Source of the DNA: Apostichopus parvimensis
Taxonomy: Eukaryota > Echinodermata > Holothuroidea > Aspidochirotida > Stichopodidae
Reading direction: 5' to 3'
Assembly: GCA_000934455.1 (NCBI GenBank)
Contig: KN882932.1
Location: forward strand, 93,311 to 132,516
Length of the DNA stretch: 39,206 nucleotides
A model generated the notes under the pieces. The model ran no database searches. It saw nothing but the letters and a program-made list of their open reading frames with translations, and was not told the DNA's origin. A program made the position numbers and the translations under genes. Below are positions 1 through 12,281 of this stretch, piece after piece; the first letter of the stretch is position 1; each line of letters opens with the position of its first letter.

Positions 1-175
1 AAACAGTTTAGCAGTCTGCATTCTCACCACTGAACTATGTATGGGTCAACACTATAGATAATGCCAGTCTCTTCCAAATCTACCATCTTGAAGATCGACA
101 CAACCATATTTGTATCTCTACATCTGTTCTTAAAATTAATACCCAAACCAGCCATATATTGGGATATACTCTTCT

Positions 176-198
176 CCCCGCCCCCACCCCCCTCCCCC
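176..198 (-). other. C-rich tract: G-quadruplex motif on the minus strand
   Basis: Four C-runs of 4, 5, 6 and 5 are separated by single bases (G, A, T). The minus strand therefore has four G-tracts with 1-nt loops, an ideal parallel G4 pattern. The plus strand could form an i-motif. For the + strand Kv4 transcript this is the template strand. Confidence 0.7.
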
Positions 199-2169
199 AT
201 TATATGTTCAAATAAAGCAATGACCAATGTTCATATGATGGGAATTAGTTACAGAAATCTTTTAAAATTTGGTGAATTGGCGTCAATATGGCTCCAAGGT
301 ATTATTGATATTATTCCATTCATATGTTACCCTTTTACCTTTAGGAAATAATTGTAAAATTTGCACATTTTGTGCAATAGCTTTGAAGGTTCTTAATTTT
401 TCTCTCTCTTGAAAATACTACAGTATGGCTAGATCGTCATGTATTAAGCATATTATGCACCTTCAGCCATAATTTCACGCAGAGTTTTGCAACGCGATAC
501 CGTAAGAATTATTTCCTGCACCACACTGCAGTTTGTTTTTAACCTCAGAGTATTTGGTCCAATATATTGAAACTCTACTATCACATATACCAGTGTTATT
601 ATCCATGCAGTACATATAATACCATACACATGTATACATAGGCCTATATATATACAGTATATTAATGTCTTCATTGTATCTTCCACGCCTGCATCTCAAC
701 CTGTGAGGTACAGCTTCTTTAATAATAATTATCTCTCTCTATATATTGACGGTTATATGCAGTGTTTTCTCACACGAAGATAATTTGTGTCGAGCTCGTC
801 TTATCTAGACATACATGTCTAAATTGCCACATTGTAAAGCCCAATGCCCATTTGCCGGTTTTAATGACAGAAAATTACAAGAGGTGCACTGTTGTAAAAG
901 ATGATTTAATCTAGCTTTTATGGCTAGAGAGAAGAAGAAGCCTGGCACTTTGTTATAATGTATGATGCAAACCTTAATAGATATGTACGGTAACTTGTAG
1001 ATATTTTCTGGTCTTGCCAAGTCGTTTACCATACTGTATGTATATATGTGATGTGTCTATGTTTGAATTGCTGCTAGCTCTGAAGATTAATACAAATTTG
1101 TTCTGGATTCGCAGACTGTCTGATTCGCTTTTAACGGATTTGGGAAAAAAAGTGTAAAAGGAATAAGAAATGGGAGAGGACAAAGAATGATATGTGTATA
1201 ATAAGATATTTGTCACCACTGTGACATTTTAATCTATTGACATAACTAATTGCTTTTCTAGGATAGGTGGAAAAATCAAAGTAAAAAAGAAAAAAAGAAA
1301 AAAAATGAGTCAAGTTTTGGTTTCAATGACAGACAAACAGACAAGTGGTAGCTAATATAAGCAGATGCAATTCTGTATTCTTTATAGTTTTAAAGGCAAT
1401 TCTTGCTGTTAGGAAACAAAAAATAAAATCCTTGAGCACAATTATGTCACATTTCAGTCAAAGTGGGTAGTAAATTGATAAAGTTACACACGATTAACAT
1501 TAGAGATAACAATTTGACATAAGTGCTGCCCTGTGCACTTCATTAAAGAGAATGATATTAAACCAATTTTTAACATCGAGAGCTGCATCGACTGTATTCA
1601 AATATATAAACATGACAGTTTTTTACAAATTGTCAGCCCCCAAAATTATCTGTTTATGAAACTGGGAGACTTTAAAGTTTACTTTTGTCAGCGACAACAA
1701 GAAAAGAGATAAAAAAATGGCCAATTTCCGTTCATTCACGGATCTTTGAATGGTAAATTTTTCATACATGGTTGTTCATCATCTTCCTCTTGATACGCAT
1801 CATTTCCTTCTAAGAGCACAGAGCCGTCTTCACTTGCATCGATCGTTTGGCCTTTGAATTATCAAAAAAAGAGAGAAAAAAAATAGAAGAAAGAAGCAAG
1901 CAGCAGAGTAGATTGAATCTGCCACATCTTTTACAGTTATTCAAACTGGGGAATAAAGTTATTATTATACTATATATATACTCCAAATCTGAGCTGGTGG
2001 GTTGGCCTCAACAGCTGCCCAGGGTAATTTCTTATTAACAGTGTCATGAATATTTCATTTGTTGCATTAACTGACACTGCTGGGGAAACCTGTGTGTCAC
2101 ATGAGGATGTGGTACGTGATATATATGCTGCATGTACTGGGTTAATAATGTGGGGTTCTACAGTACTAT
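199..2169. other. Intronic stretch without recognised features
   Basis: AT-rich sequence with short A- and T-rich runs. No coding, RNA or structured repeat could be supported. The short open frames lack domain content. Confidence 0.5.
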
Positions 2170-2880
2170 GTGAAAAGCTGTACATGTATGTGGTAGGTCA
2201 TGAGCATGAGGTATTTAAAAACATATTATTTAGATATCTATATGTTTATAGATGTGTGTACATGTATATGTATCTATATTCTGTACATTTGTATCTGTAC
2301 ATCTGTATGTCTGTATCTACTTGAATATAGGTATCTGTATTTATACATTATAGGTATATGTATCTGTATATGCATACAGAAGATCTGTATACATGCATCT
2401 TTATATACAGATCTGTATTTCATGCATATGGTAAGCTATATCCACATAGATACATGAATTACTCTATACATGTCATTATATGCATACATCAACAGTAGAT
2501 GTATACATGCTATTAGATCTGTGTAATATCTGTGTGTATACATACATATCTGTATTTCATGCATACATTCGCTGTCCACATAAATACATGAATTAATCTG
2601 TACATGTCGTTATGCATACATCAACAATAGATGTATACATGCTAAATTATATGTGTGTAATTTCTGTGTGTATGCACATAGTATTTCATGCATAGATAGG
2701 CTATCGACAGAGATACCTGTATGAATATCAGTGTGTATACAGGTACATATCATTATATGTACACCATGTATACTTCCTACATCTATATATTTGTATGTAT
2801 GCATACATCTGTACATGTATGCATATATCTATGTGTATGCATGCACATATCTGCACATACTTACATATGCATAGATACCT
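2170..2880. repeat. TA/TG/CA-rich alternating purine-pyrimidine region
   Basis: About 700 bp dominated by TGTATAC, ATGCAT, ACATGTA and CTGTAT words. It is largely alternating purine-pyrimidine and rich in small palindromes. Inside it, a unit of about 137 bp is tandemly repeated (2411-2547, 2548-2676, degenerate third from 2677). Such DNA can adopt cruciform or Z-like structure. That is inference. Confidence 0.75.
2411..2810 (+). repeat. Tandem repeat, ~129-137 bp unit, about 2.5-3 copies
   Basis: Unit 1 starts ATCTGTATTTCATGCAT at 2411 and unit 2 starts with the same 17 bases at 2548. Both share the internal blocks TACATGAATTA, GCATACATCAACA and TAGATGTATACATGCTA in the same order. A third unit starts at about 2677 (GTATTTCATGCAT at 2681) and decays by about 2810. 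Each of the first two units contains a small hairpin around CATACATC...GATGTATA. Confidence 0.8.
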
Positions 2881-3326
2881 TCATACATCTAATCATATTT
2901 TGGAGTACAGTAAAACAGCGCACTTGTGTAATAAATAGGATCAAGCTGATCTCAAGCAGAATATAGAGTTCCTTTTGGTATATGAGTAGGAGTACATGCC
3001 TGTGCTAACACTTAACCTTGCACGTACTGCCTAGATTTCCAATGTAACCTTATGTATGCACTAATTAGATCAACTTCAAGAACATGAGAGCTGCCACATG
3101 CTGTTCCACATGTGCGAGTAAAGGGCATTTTACTAATCCTAGAATATATTGTATTAACGGATTTGCTACAACTCTGACCTATAGTGATCATTTGATTATC
3201 TTTACTCATTTCAACTAACATGTAAATTTCTATCTGGGTCTGAATGATGATGATGATGAAAGTGCATCCAACTAGGCTAAAAAAAAAATATTTCCTCTGG
3301 TGGTGACATTATCATCAAGTTTTGTC

Positions 3327-3646
3327 ATAATAATAATAATAATTATAATCGTCAGCAGTTATTTTTACGACGCTTAAGCGACCACAAATGTGGGAGAAGC
3401 CAGCAAGGGCTTAAGGATTACAGCTTACACGTTGGGTGGCTAAATTCCAATTCAACATTTTAACTCAAATTTGGAATCTTTTCAATTGAGAAAGTCATTT
3501 CAGATGGGAAACTGTACGTAGATTGCTCTTGGATGCAAAACCCACCTTACTATGACCTGACCGGGTATCGAACCCAGAACCTCCCGATTGCTTAGCCTTA
3601 TTGCTTCCAATGCCACCGCCTTTATCCACTCGGCCACAGCACCGGT
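3327..3646 (-). mobile_element. tRNA-Ser/Leu-derived SINE with (ATT)n tail
   Basis: On the minus strand the head reads GCTGTGGCCGAGTGGATAA. It carries a Pol III A box (TGGCCGAGTGG, 3626-3636) and a B box (GGTTCGATACC, 3564-3574) spaced as in long-variable-arm tRNAs (Ser/Leu). About 200 bp of non-tRNA body follows. The 3' end is an AT-rich (ATT)n run at 3327-3349. This layout of tRNA head, body and microsatellite tail is a SINE. The body contains a block around 3375-3412 (on + CGACCACAAATGTGGGAGAAG) that may be a conserved SINE central domain, but I cannot name it. Confidence 0.8.
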
Positions 3647-3667
3647 TATTGGGGTGGGAGGGGGGAA

Positions 3668-3720
3668 GATCTAGTGTTCAATGCGATGGGGTATGATCTG
3701 GTGTTCAGTGCGATGGGAAT
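3668..3720 (+). repeat. 27-bp tandem duplication
   Basis: GATCTAGTGTTCAATGCGATG at 3668 is followed 27 bp later by GATCTGGTGTTCAGTGCGATG at 3695. It directly follows a G-rich run (3651-3665) flanking the SINE. Confidence 0.75.
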
Positions 3721-4684
3721 CCATGGGATGGTTCAGACAGTGTGGGCTATCCATCAGTATATTGTCAACTGGCACACAGGGTATCGAGGGATCACATACC
3801 AGGTGTCATATTTTTGATACTTACTTGTACTGTAGGTTCACAGCGTTTAACTCCTTTTCCATTCTTGGTGGAGGTGAAATGGTTCAGAGGCACCATATAG
3901 ATGGCTACCTTTCACAAGAATGCTCTTGATCTCCGAACTGAAATGAAATGGTGAAACATATTTCTGAAAGTGCCACCAGGCTTTTGTTTCAGTCGTGTTC
4001 CATGAGTTACTAATGATACATAGTAAATGCCATGGATAAATATAGGTTTCGTAAAGTAATATAAATTAATTATCCCAAAGTAGATGATGCACAAACTCAT
4101 TATTCTTGCTGGGAAAACGCTAACGGTTGCATTTTCTTTCCTGCCGAATGAATATATAGTGTCCTGTACAGTGTTATAGTTAGAGCAGTCTGCCTTCTGC
4201 ATTAATCGCAAGATATAAAAAATGCAAGCCCAAAAATTAGGTTGTGCTGTTTGCACTACATATGAACCCTGGAGGTTAGATTCTCCCTGAATGAATGAAG
4301 GGTTTGAGCAACCCCATGTGGATTGCCAGGATTCCAAACAACTGTGTTTTACAAGGAATCCTTGCTCGCCGGTCGGTGTTACGTTCAACTTCCGTATGTA
4401 CACCAACTGTTTTACTTCTGCTACGATCAATTATGGATGCTTTAAAGTCAGGCGGGGAATCTTTGGAGAGTTTGGCAGTCATCAATCAGTTTGAATTTCA
4501 CCTGGTCATTATGACCCAGATTTTTAATCCCTTCTTCCTTTGGTGGGTGAGTTGTTCATTGCAGACTGGAGTCACAAGAGCATTGGATGTCATACGTAGA
4601 GATCTGCCTTATTGCAGCTCAAGATTAATTTGCATATTCATGATTGAAATAGCCTTCAACTGAAGATAATTTTTTTTTTTGGTG

Positions 4685-4829
4685 ATGAACTGTACTTTCA
4701 CGTCGTGCTTCAAAGCACTTGTACTGACAGTATGAGCAGTATGAATATATCCACATCAGAAAATGGTTAGGAACTGTTCATACTGTCAGTACAAATGCTT
4801 TGAAGCATGGTATGAGAGTGCAGTATCCA
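4685..4829 (+). repeat. Long imperfect inverted repeat (hairpin)
   Basis: The inner arms are 34 nt: left 4706-4739 (TGCTTCAAAGCACTTGTACT...) and right 4774-4807 (...TACAAATGCTTTGAAGCA). They differ at only two positions, one of which is a G:U wobble on the + strand. Weaker pairing continues outward (ACTGTACTTTCA at 4689 against the complement of TGAGAGTGCAGT). The loop is about 34 nt. It could be a primary microRNA-like stem or a fold-back transposon relic. No known microRNA was recognised. Confidence 0.7.
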
Positions 4830-5683
4830 GTGGAAGGAGCACCGGGAAATTATCCCAACTGACTAGCTGAAGTTTGGATGTATTGTTGAATTCAAAATAC
4901 TGTATTAATTGTTGTTAATATTGTACATGTATTGTTAATACTCAAAGATCTATATGTGAAGGGAACTATAAAGATGTATATACTGTAATTACCCTTCAAT
5001 TAATTAAAACTTGCTTTAAAGTAAAATTGCTTTTGGATAAATTCCAGTCTTTCTTTTTGAAAATCCAGGATTATTGGAGTTTAGCTTTATGGAATGCCAG
5101 TTGGTGTGTTAATGTTAAATCTTTTACACCTTTAACCTCTTGTTAATTCCGGATGTTTTGAGAGGATAAAGTAGATTTAAATTTGAATTACGAGAGAGAC
5201 AAACGACCAGGATTTTAAATCTTTAATCCATCGATGTTAATGAGAGTGCTATGCCCTTTCGGGTTCCCCTCGTATTCCTTATCATCATCTGCCCTCCATA
5301 TAAATGTCGCACTGTCAAAGGGTCATCTTCATTCTGTGTTCAACTCCCAGAATGCATTGCCAAAAAGTACAAGTGCGACTGGTGGGTTTTATCGCTTTGT
5401 TTTTTTCCTTCAGAGTGCGGCGAGATGTTGTTGTCAAAAGTTCTAAATTTAAGATTCTCAAAATATCCATCCTTTATTTTGTGAATCTCATCTTTGGATT
5501 GGACTTTATACTTACATTCTTGAGTCTAAACTTTGCTTGCCCTGTGGATGACTATTATTATTATATAGTCTGTCATTTTAGCTAAGATAAGATACATGTA
5601 CATGTTGTCTTGCCTATCAAGAAAAATCTAAAAAAATGCCTGTTCCAAATTTCATTTATGTAACCTTCTTTCTGCTGTTTCTG
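4830..5683. other. Intronic stretch without recognised features
   Basis: AT-rich. A few short open frames occur at 5234-5585 but none has a recognisable domain. Nothing else is supported. Confidence 0.45.
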
Positions 5684-5750
5684 CAAAGCGCCACAAGCAC
5701 CTTCGGGCGGATACCCGCGCTATACAAAGTGTCCATTATTATTATTATTA
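5684..5750 (+). mobile_element. 3' end of a SINE/LINE-type retroelement
   Basis: The sequence AAAGCGCCACAAGCACCTTC, then GGGCGGATACCCGCGCTATA and CAAAGTGTCC, runs into (ATT)n at 5734-5750. A GCGCTATAyAAA-like end followed by an ATT microsatellite is the usual 3' end of CR1/L2-mobilised SINEs and LINEs in marine invertebrates. The 5' part is degraded. There is a short hairpin, GGGCGGATACCCGC. Confidence 0.65.
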
Positions 5751-6309
5751 AAATAAAATGTTTTGATAAAACAGAAAAACTTGAATTTGAAGAAAGGAAC
5801 TTGAACACAGGGCATGTAGAACCCAACACAGGAAATAAAGCATGGTAATTTTTTTTTTGGACCGATCAGATAGATGGACTTAGTATAGCCTGGTAGGTGA
5901 CTAGCAGTCTCTATATGTGGGTATTCTATTTACTAGTCAGGTTTTATGATCACTGGGAAAGTCCCTCTACGTATCAAATATCATTTAACACTCCCATTCG
6001 TTTTGATTATTGAATATATACACAGATGTTGTTTACAATATTTCCTGTAGGGTATTTATCACCTAGATGCAATATGTGTATGACACAATAATGGCAGACT
6101 AATTATCGTCAATGACAAAGATACGTTATAGTTTTTGCAATATTTTGATAACTTTAACGGCAGAAATAGAACCTAATGTCGGTATACAGTACTAGTTTAT
6201 AAAATCGGCCACTTGATACAGTTTGCTGAATTATAAATACAGTATGTATATTAGTATTTACATTTATTCACTGTGATATATTGGTAAAGCAAACCTAGCT
6301 ATTTGACAT
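5751..6309. other. Intronic stretch without recognised features
   Basis: AT-rich filler after the retroelement tail. No feature is supported. Confidence 0.4.
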
Positions 6310-6800
6310 TCCATTTAACATTGTTCCACTGGGACTTAGTGAACATTATGCTTGTCGAATGCAGCAGTAATAGGTAGAATAATTGCTTGTGTGAATTAGT
6401 ACAGCGCCTGTAGGTATACAGACATCTCTTCCGACTTCACGTTAATTCCTATTCGATATTAACATAATTTGGTTCCATTTGGTTCCACTGGAGCAACTGC
6501 ATAATGCTGGCTGCATGTAGCTTATGTAATGGGCAGAATAATAGCTTATAGTGTGAGTTAGTACAGTGCCTGTAAGTATCCAGACATCTCTTTGGACTTC
6601 ATGTTAAGTCAAATTCAGCATGAACTAAATATATTTTTTTCACTGGGACAACTGACCAATTATGCTTGTTGGATGAAAGTACTGTACCATCCCCAGCTGT
6701 AACAGGCAAAATAAATAAATAAATGTTTAATTTAAGTGTGATTTACAATGCCTGTAGTGTCCAGAAGATTCTTTTTGGACTTCATTTTTAATTCGTATTC
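6310..6800 (+). repeat. Degenerate tandem repeat, ~162-182 bp unit, three copies
   Basis: Three successive units share a fixed order of blocks: TTCCACTGG(G/A), ATGCTTG or ATGCTGG, (T)AGAATAATxGCTT or CAAAATAA, TACAG(C/T)GCCTGTA, CCAGA(C/A)(A/G)TCT and GGACTTCA. The TACArYGCCTGTA word recurs at 6400, 6562 and 6744. Divergence is high, so this is an old local triplication or tandem element. Confidence 0.7.
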
Positions 6801-7407
6801 AGTGTATAAACTATAAATGCGATAAATTGTAAGAAATTGCAAAGTACTGTAATCAAAAGTATTTGTTTGATTCTATTATTGCACTCTCCTATCTACCTTG
6901 GCTTTGGAAAAAAAAAAAAGCTAAGAGTTAAAAAAGAGATATTTACTGCTAGAATCTAAATAATGCTAATTATCCTTTCTGACTATTATCAGTCATACAC
7001 GGTACTTTGTCGACAAATGATGTTTTGCGGTTGACAGGAAAAGATAAGTTATTTTGATCAGCGTCGTCGAAACTGGTCGAGTCATTCGAAACTCCCAGAA
7101 ATGTCATAAGTACACGCCGAGAATTTCTCTCATGTATGAAAAAATACGGGTTTACGTTTCGATGCTTTTAGTCTAACAAGAAGTGCATGGTTGCACATTC
7201 TGTAGATTTCCATCCACAATTTAGCTTCCTGTTTGTGCTTTTTTACTGATGTAGAACAGTTTCTACAAAAAAAAAAAAGAAGGAAAAATTAGAAAGAGGA
7301 AAAAAAATTGAAAGGTCACATGACAGAACTAATATACAGTTGCCCTTTTCTTTTAATGTTCAAAAAAATGGTTCAATGTACATGGTTTTTACCAAGCAAA
7401 TAATTAG

Positions 7408-7434
7408 CGAGAGAGAGAGGGAGAGGGAGAGAGA
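7408..7434 (+). repeat. (GA)n microsatellite
   Basis: GAGAGAGAG followed by GGGAGAGGGAGAGAGA, pure purine on the + strand. Confidence 0.85.
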
Positions 7435-7638
7435 CAAATAGATATTTTGAGTTCATTGATATTTATAGATCACTGAGCTGACATTTCATTAACTAAATGA
7501 ATAAAACGTGTAGAATAACGTCTTAACAGCATTTCAGATTATTACAGCCATATAGTGTCACAACAGGTATATGGATGATAAATACAGCATGTATTCTTGT
7601 TCCTGATGCAACCAGAAAATGTGATTTTTCAATAATAC

Positions 7639-7696
7639 AGGGGGAGAGGGAGGGGGATGAGGAGAGGAAGGGGAGGCAAGAGGAGGAGGAGAAGGG
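7639..7696 (+). repeat. Polypurine tract
   Basis: About 58 bp of nearly pure G/A (GGGGGAGAGGGAGGGGGATG..., then GGAGAGGAAGGGGAGG...). It could form triplex DNA. The G-runs are unevenly spaced for a G-quadruplex. Confidence 0.75.
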
Positions 7697-7699
7697 TAA

Positions 7700-9333
7700 A
7701 CCTAATTTTTAAGTCAGTTCTTTGGACAAATTCATCTTTTTTTTTATAGCAAAAAGAGCATTAATACTGATCGATCAATAATATTTTAATTATGACTTGA
7801 TGTCAAACACATGCACTATTTTAATGTAAAAAAGTTGTCATCCCTTAATTGTACAACTTTAAAATCTGTATTTTTGTGTTCAATTTGTTACCATACTGTT
7901 GATGTAGCACCATGGGTTAAAAGACGATACCCGGCCTTAACAAACATGATCGGCCGTCCGGTATGTTTGCATTTCTCCAGATCAGCCACATTTATCGCAA
8001 ATCTTAAACATTGATTTTGTTCCCATCTCACCTGTCTTCGATCTACCGGTGCATTCCATCTACCTAACCTACTCAAATGGTAAAGTTTTAACATTAGCTG
8101 CATGCACCCCTCCCCCTATTTAATCCCATAGCCGGGATATTCAGCCCACATATATAATCCACCATTCAGAACGTCTAAAGTAAAGCAATTATCCTAATCA
8201 GGAATTTCATCCGATTGAATCCACTTGGTTTAGCAATTCTTTGTAGAAGTTTATTAATCTTAAATTGGCTTTATGACAGTACGTGCCTCGCACCATAAAA
8301 AAAAAACAATTAAAAGTCAGCTCTCAGTATTATAACAAATTTCTTATCAATAAAATGCACCTATATGTCAGGTATTTCATACATGGATATAACTCAATTG
8401 TATCTCTCTTACATACAAGTCTCCGACCAACTTTACACCTTTACCATCTATACAGAAATTTTGAAAAGTGGTCAATTTTGTGTAATTACCGCGCCTACCA
8501 CACCATCACACCATCTCACCCTCCCCCTTCCTTCCCCTTCCCCATCCCATCCCTCCCCTCACCTCCCCTCCCCCACGACCCACTTCTTGGCCACTGCCCA
8601 CTTTCTCTATCTTCATTTTATGCTCTACCAGTCATTTCAACATTAACATAGTTCATTTTGGATAACAAAGAGTTCACATGCAAATGTGTTTTTCCGTTGT
8701 AAGTACTTTGGCTTCTGTACCTGTCGTTGCACATGACATCATGCGATACAAACTGTATTTTATTGTTAAGTTTAAAAACATACTGGAGTCTGTAATTCAC
8801 TTCAAGCCAGTGATGTAATATTACACATACCGCATGCAATGATGTTTGAATACAACTATATGACATACTAAGCACTTAATACATACGGTAGAATAATTAG
8901 CTGGTAGCCAGTAACAATGCGCTTCTTCATTAAGTCTTCACTACTATTATATATACCACTGTGTGAGGCTGAATTTTACACATGCTGTATTCATGTACTT
9001 TCCAGTCAACGACCCTTAACTTTTTACATAATAACTATCACTGTACATATCTCTGTGAAGGCCACGAAGGAAATTAAAAGCGGCTTCATTAGTAGGTTAA
9101 AAATTTGTGTAGTTAATTTCTACAGTAGAATCGCCTTGAGATATATATCAACAATGTTTATTTATGCTAGAGAAAAAGAAGCATAAAAAAGAAGTCAAAA
9201 TGGTATAAAAAATATAATGGCCAGCTCTTGAATGTACAGTACTAGTACAGTACTTTATACAGGAATTTAATACAGTATACTCTTTACAAGTCTGTGTAAA
9301 CATTTGTCACAAATGTACACAATGAAATAATCA
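7700..9333. other. Intronic stretch without recognised features
   Basis: Includes a pyrimidine/C-rich patch at 8505-8582 (CACCATCTCACCCTCCCCCT...). No coding or RNA feature is supported. Confidence 0.45.
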
Positions 9334-9383
9334 GTATTTCAAAACCATTACAATAGTTGTATTTCAAAACCATTACAATAGTT
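9334..9383 (+). repeat. Perfect 25-bp tandem duplication
   Basis: GTATTTCAAAACCATTACAA plus TAGTT occurs at 9334-9358 and again without change at 9359-9383. This is probably a recent slippage event. Confidence 0.9.
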
Positions 9384-12281
9384 GCAGTACTTACCAATGC
9401 AGCCCTGGGATACTTTTTAATATAATTTGGATACATAATATTTAAGACTTGACAAAAACTGCAGGAAAGCTGAAGAAAAGGGGAAAAGAAGCTGACATTT
9501 TGAGGGATCTATAGGAATTTGTAGTCCTGAGATGCTGCTGCTAAATATTTATTTTGTTCTTTGCCGAGGCCGAATCGTGGCTCTTAATTCAGCCATTAGG
9601 ATTCATATAGCTGTCCGTACTGCGTCAGCTACGTGCAGTGGAACATGTGCTTGAAAAGGTCAGACTAACTGGACAGAATGACTTGCCATTAGCAGGCTCA
9701 ATAAATTGATAGGACTAAAAGCCCAACATGTGTCGGCTCACAGCAGATGAAAGACCTTGAAAATTAATCTCGCATTTTGGCGCTTATAAACGCAAGAGAA
9801 CGAACGGGACGTGATTTAGAGGCTTTGTGTATGAAAAATGCGTGGGAAGTTGCAGGATTCATTGTAATGTTTGCGTAGAATTGACAGCCGCAGTAGATGA
9901 CATAAAAGGTGTGAAAGGGAAGGGGTGCGTAAGAATATTTATTGGTGTCGCTAAGGCATGCTGCTGTTGAGGTATGTTGATGCTGACAGCCTTGCATGTA
10001 GCATTTGACATTAATATATATAGCCTGGATGCTAGAAGATTGTATAATTTATTTACCTCCCTGTATAGAGTGTATGTTAGCAACACTGTGTGTAGTTTTT
10101 TTGTTGTAACTCTTGAATGATAGCTATCTTTCAGTATGTTGCATATAATGTGCTAAGGTACAGTCATAGTTACTTTATGTCACAGAATGAGAAATATTTT
10201 CAGACTGTAAGTTAAAGCAGTACTATGGTGGGTGCAACTTAATTCTGATATATACGTATGTGATTCTGTGTTGTTGGTATGTATGTCTTTAACTGAGAAA
10301 AAAGTTGTTTAAGTTTATATGTCAGAGCAGTAACTATCATTTACATGTAATTGTTATGGTTATAGCCCATATATACAGCATGAGGGGCTGAAAGAAAATG
10401 AGGCATCTTCATAAAAGGTACTTTTAAACTGTTTTGATTACGTTTGGCAGAACTCAAAGCTTACTGCTGTACAAAGCAGAGCATATATATGCAAAACATA
10501 CAATATGAGTAGTTTCTTACCTTTTTTAAAAAAAAAATTTAAACATTTTTTTAGGGATTTTCTCTTTCTCTAAGACAGTTTGTTAACATGAGCTTAGCGT
10601 TGTCATTTTTTAAATGGATGTTGAAGAGTGTTTTTTTACGCTGGCTGTCGAACTATGTTGACACCATTCCTTTTCTCATTAAATTACAAGAGTATTCCAT
10701 TACTCTTACTGGAAAATATGAGAATTTTAATCCTTTCTGGCCATCTGAAACCTGGCAGTGTGTAAATCCATTTCACCATATACATCTAATAACTTAAAGA
10801 GAAAGTGTTGTTCTTTTAATTAATATCTATTAGGATAGGACAAGTAGCTTTAATCTTTATTTTAGAAAGGGCTAGTATTGACAAACATTCATTTTAGTCC
10901 ATATCTTTTTATTGCTCTACTATTAAACAACTTTATGATTTCTGAAAGAATATTACCAAATTGTTATTAATCATGATTGAAAGTTTCATTACAAAACAAA
11001 CATGAAATATTTAAGTGTATTCTGGATAATGATGTTATAGTTATGAAAACTTAATGTCATAAAGTGCAGTACTACCAAACCACAATCCTACTCAATTTAA
11101 TGTAACAATATCTTCATAATTGGTAAGGCAAAATATTTTATTACAATTATATAAAAATTATAAAAAGTTTCAATTTTTTTATAATTAATTAATTAATTAA
11201 TTTTTTTTTTTTTTGAGGACTTTACACAAATGAACGGTGAAGTGAAACATACACATTATTGTTGCACATAACTGCCGTTTAGTTTTCTTTGATCTTGGAC
11301 TTGAATTAACTTTCAGTAAATTTGTATTGAGTTGTTTGATACATATTATATTGTGTAAAATGCCTCCCAGCACAGTTGATTCAAGCCAAATGTATAACCT
11401 TGAATTGCTTCTTAAGTTTATTCAAGGATTCTAAGCAAATGCAAATCTATGCTCACCGAATATCCCCGTACTGTTAACCGTATGTAAATAACCCAGCAGT
11501 ACGTATCATATCTTGTGACGGTAATTCTTTGCGTCGGCCAAGGTCAGAGCTTGTGCGTCTTCTTGCTTTCTATTGAAACTTTCCAAAGCATGAAACCTTG
11601 CTGTTTGTTTCTAACCCATCAAGATTGTCAATATTGAAGATTTTGACAAACTGAAAACAAAGAAGTTTCCAAGAAATATCTGATGGTGTATATATATAGA
11701 TAATAGTAAACATTATTTTTGTAAGAGTAAATCTTTCTTGAGAAGAGTAAGGTCCAAATCACTGAGTCATTTGCAAGAATTATTAGTCTAGTCTTCTCAC
11801 ATTTCACTCTGTAAATATAATCAGTGTTTCAGTTTTAAGGGTTAAAGCTGAATTTCACGGGAGTGCAAACACCGGAGATTGTCAGCAACTGACCGCCTAC
11901 TCTGGCGGCCTGCACTCACAGAAAAAAGACGGCCTCAGAAGTTCTGTGACAATGACCGCTTCGATACGGCCAGTTTACTCTTAGGTAAACATTATGATCA
12001 GTTAAAATGATTGAGAGGATGGTAATTAGTCGATCTACATATCCAGGGATGCATGCAGGCTGTCTTTGGAGATGGAGATGGTATGATGGAGGTGGGTGGA
12101 ACTTGTAGCTGAAGATGACATGTTGTTTATTTAGTGTTAGACTGTTAGTATACAATGGAAGCTTGTGGCAGGAGGATCACCGTACACTTTTGAAACTTGG
12201 ATAGTCTTGGCAAATATATACACTTACATGTGTGTATACATGTAATTGAAATCGAAGTGAGTTGGAAAATCAAGAACAGTG
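9384..12281. other. Intronic stretch; one GC-richer patch
   Basis: Mostly AT-rich, with an (AATT)n/poly-T run at 11180-11214. A patch at about 11855-11975 is clearly more GC- and CpG-rich (CTCTGGCGGCCTGCACTC, then GACGGCC and GATACGGCC), with GAGTGCA...TGCACTC as an inverted repeat. It may be an eroded DNA element or a regulatory patch. Nothing firmer can be said. Confidence 0.4.

Noticed and set aside
2046..2966. Y/C/I/M-rich frames
   Set aside because: Arise from the TGTATA/CATACA simple repeat and have no complexity typical of proteins.
3912..4430. 172-codon stop-free frame on the minus strand, the longest in the window
   Set aside because: It opens on a TTG, has no domain I recognise, runs through AT-rich intron and lacks exon-like codon structure. 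Part of it (around 4276-4485, in another frame) looks protein-like, but no family could be named.
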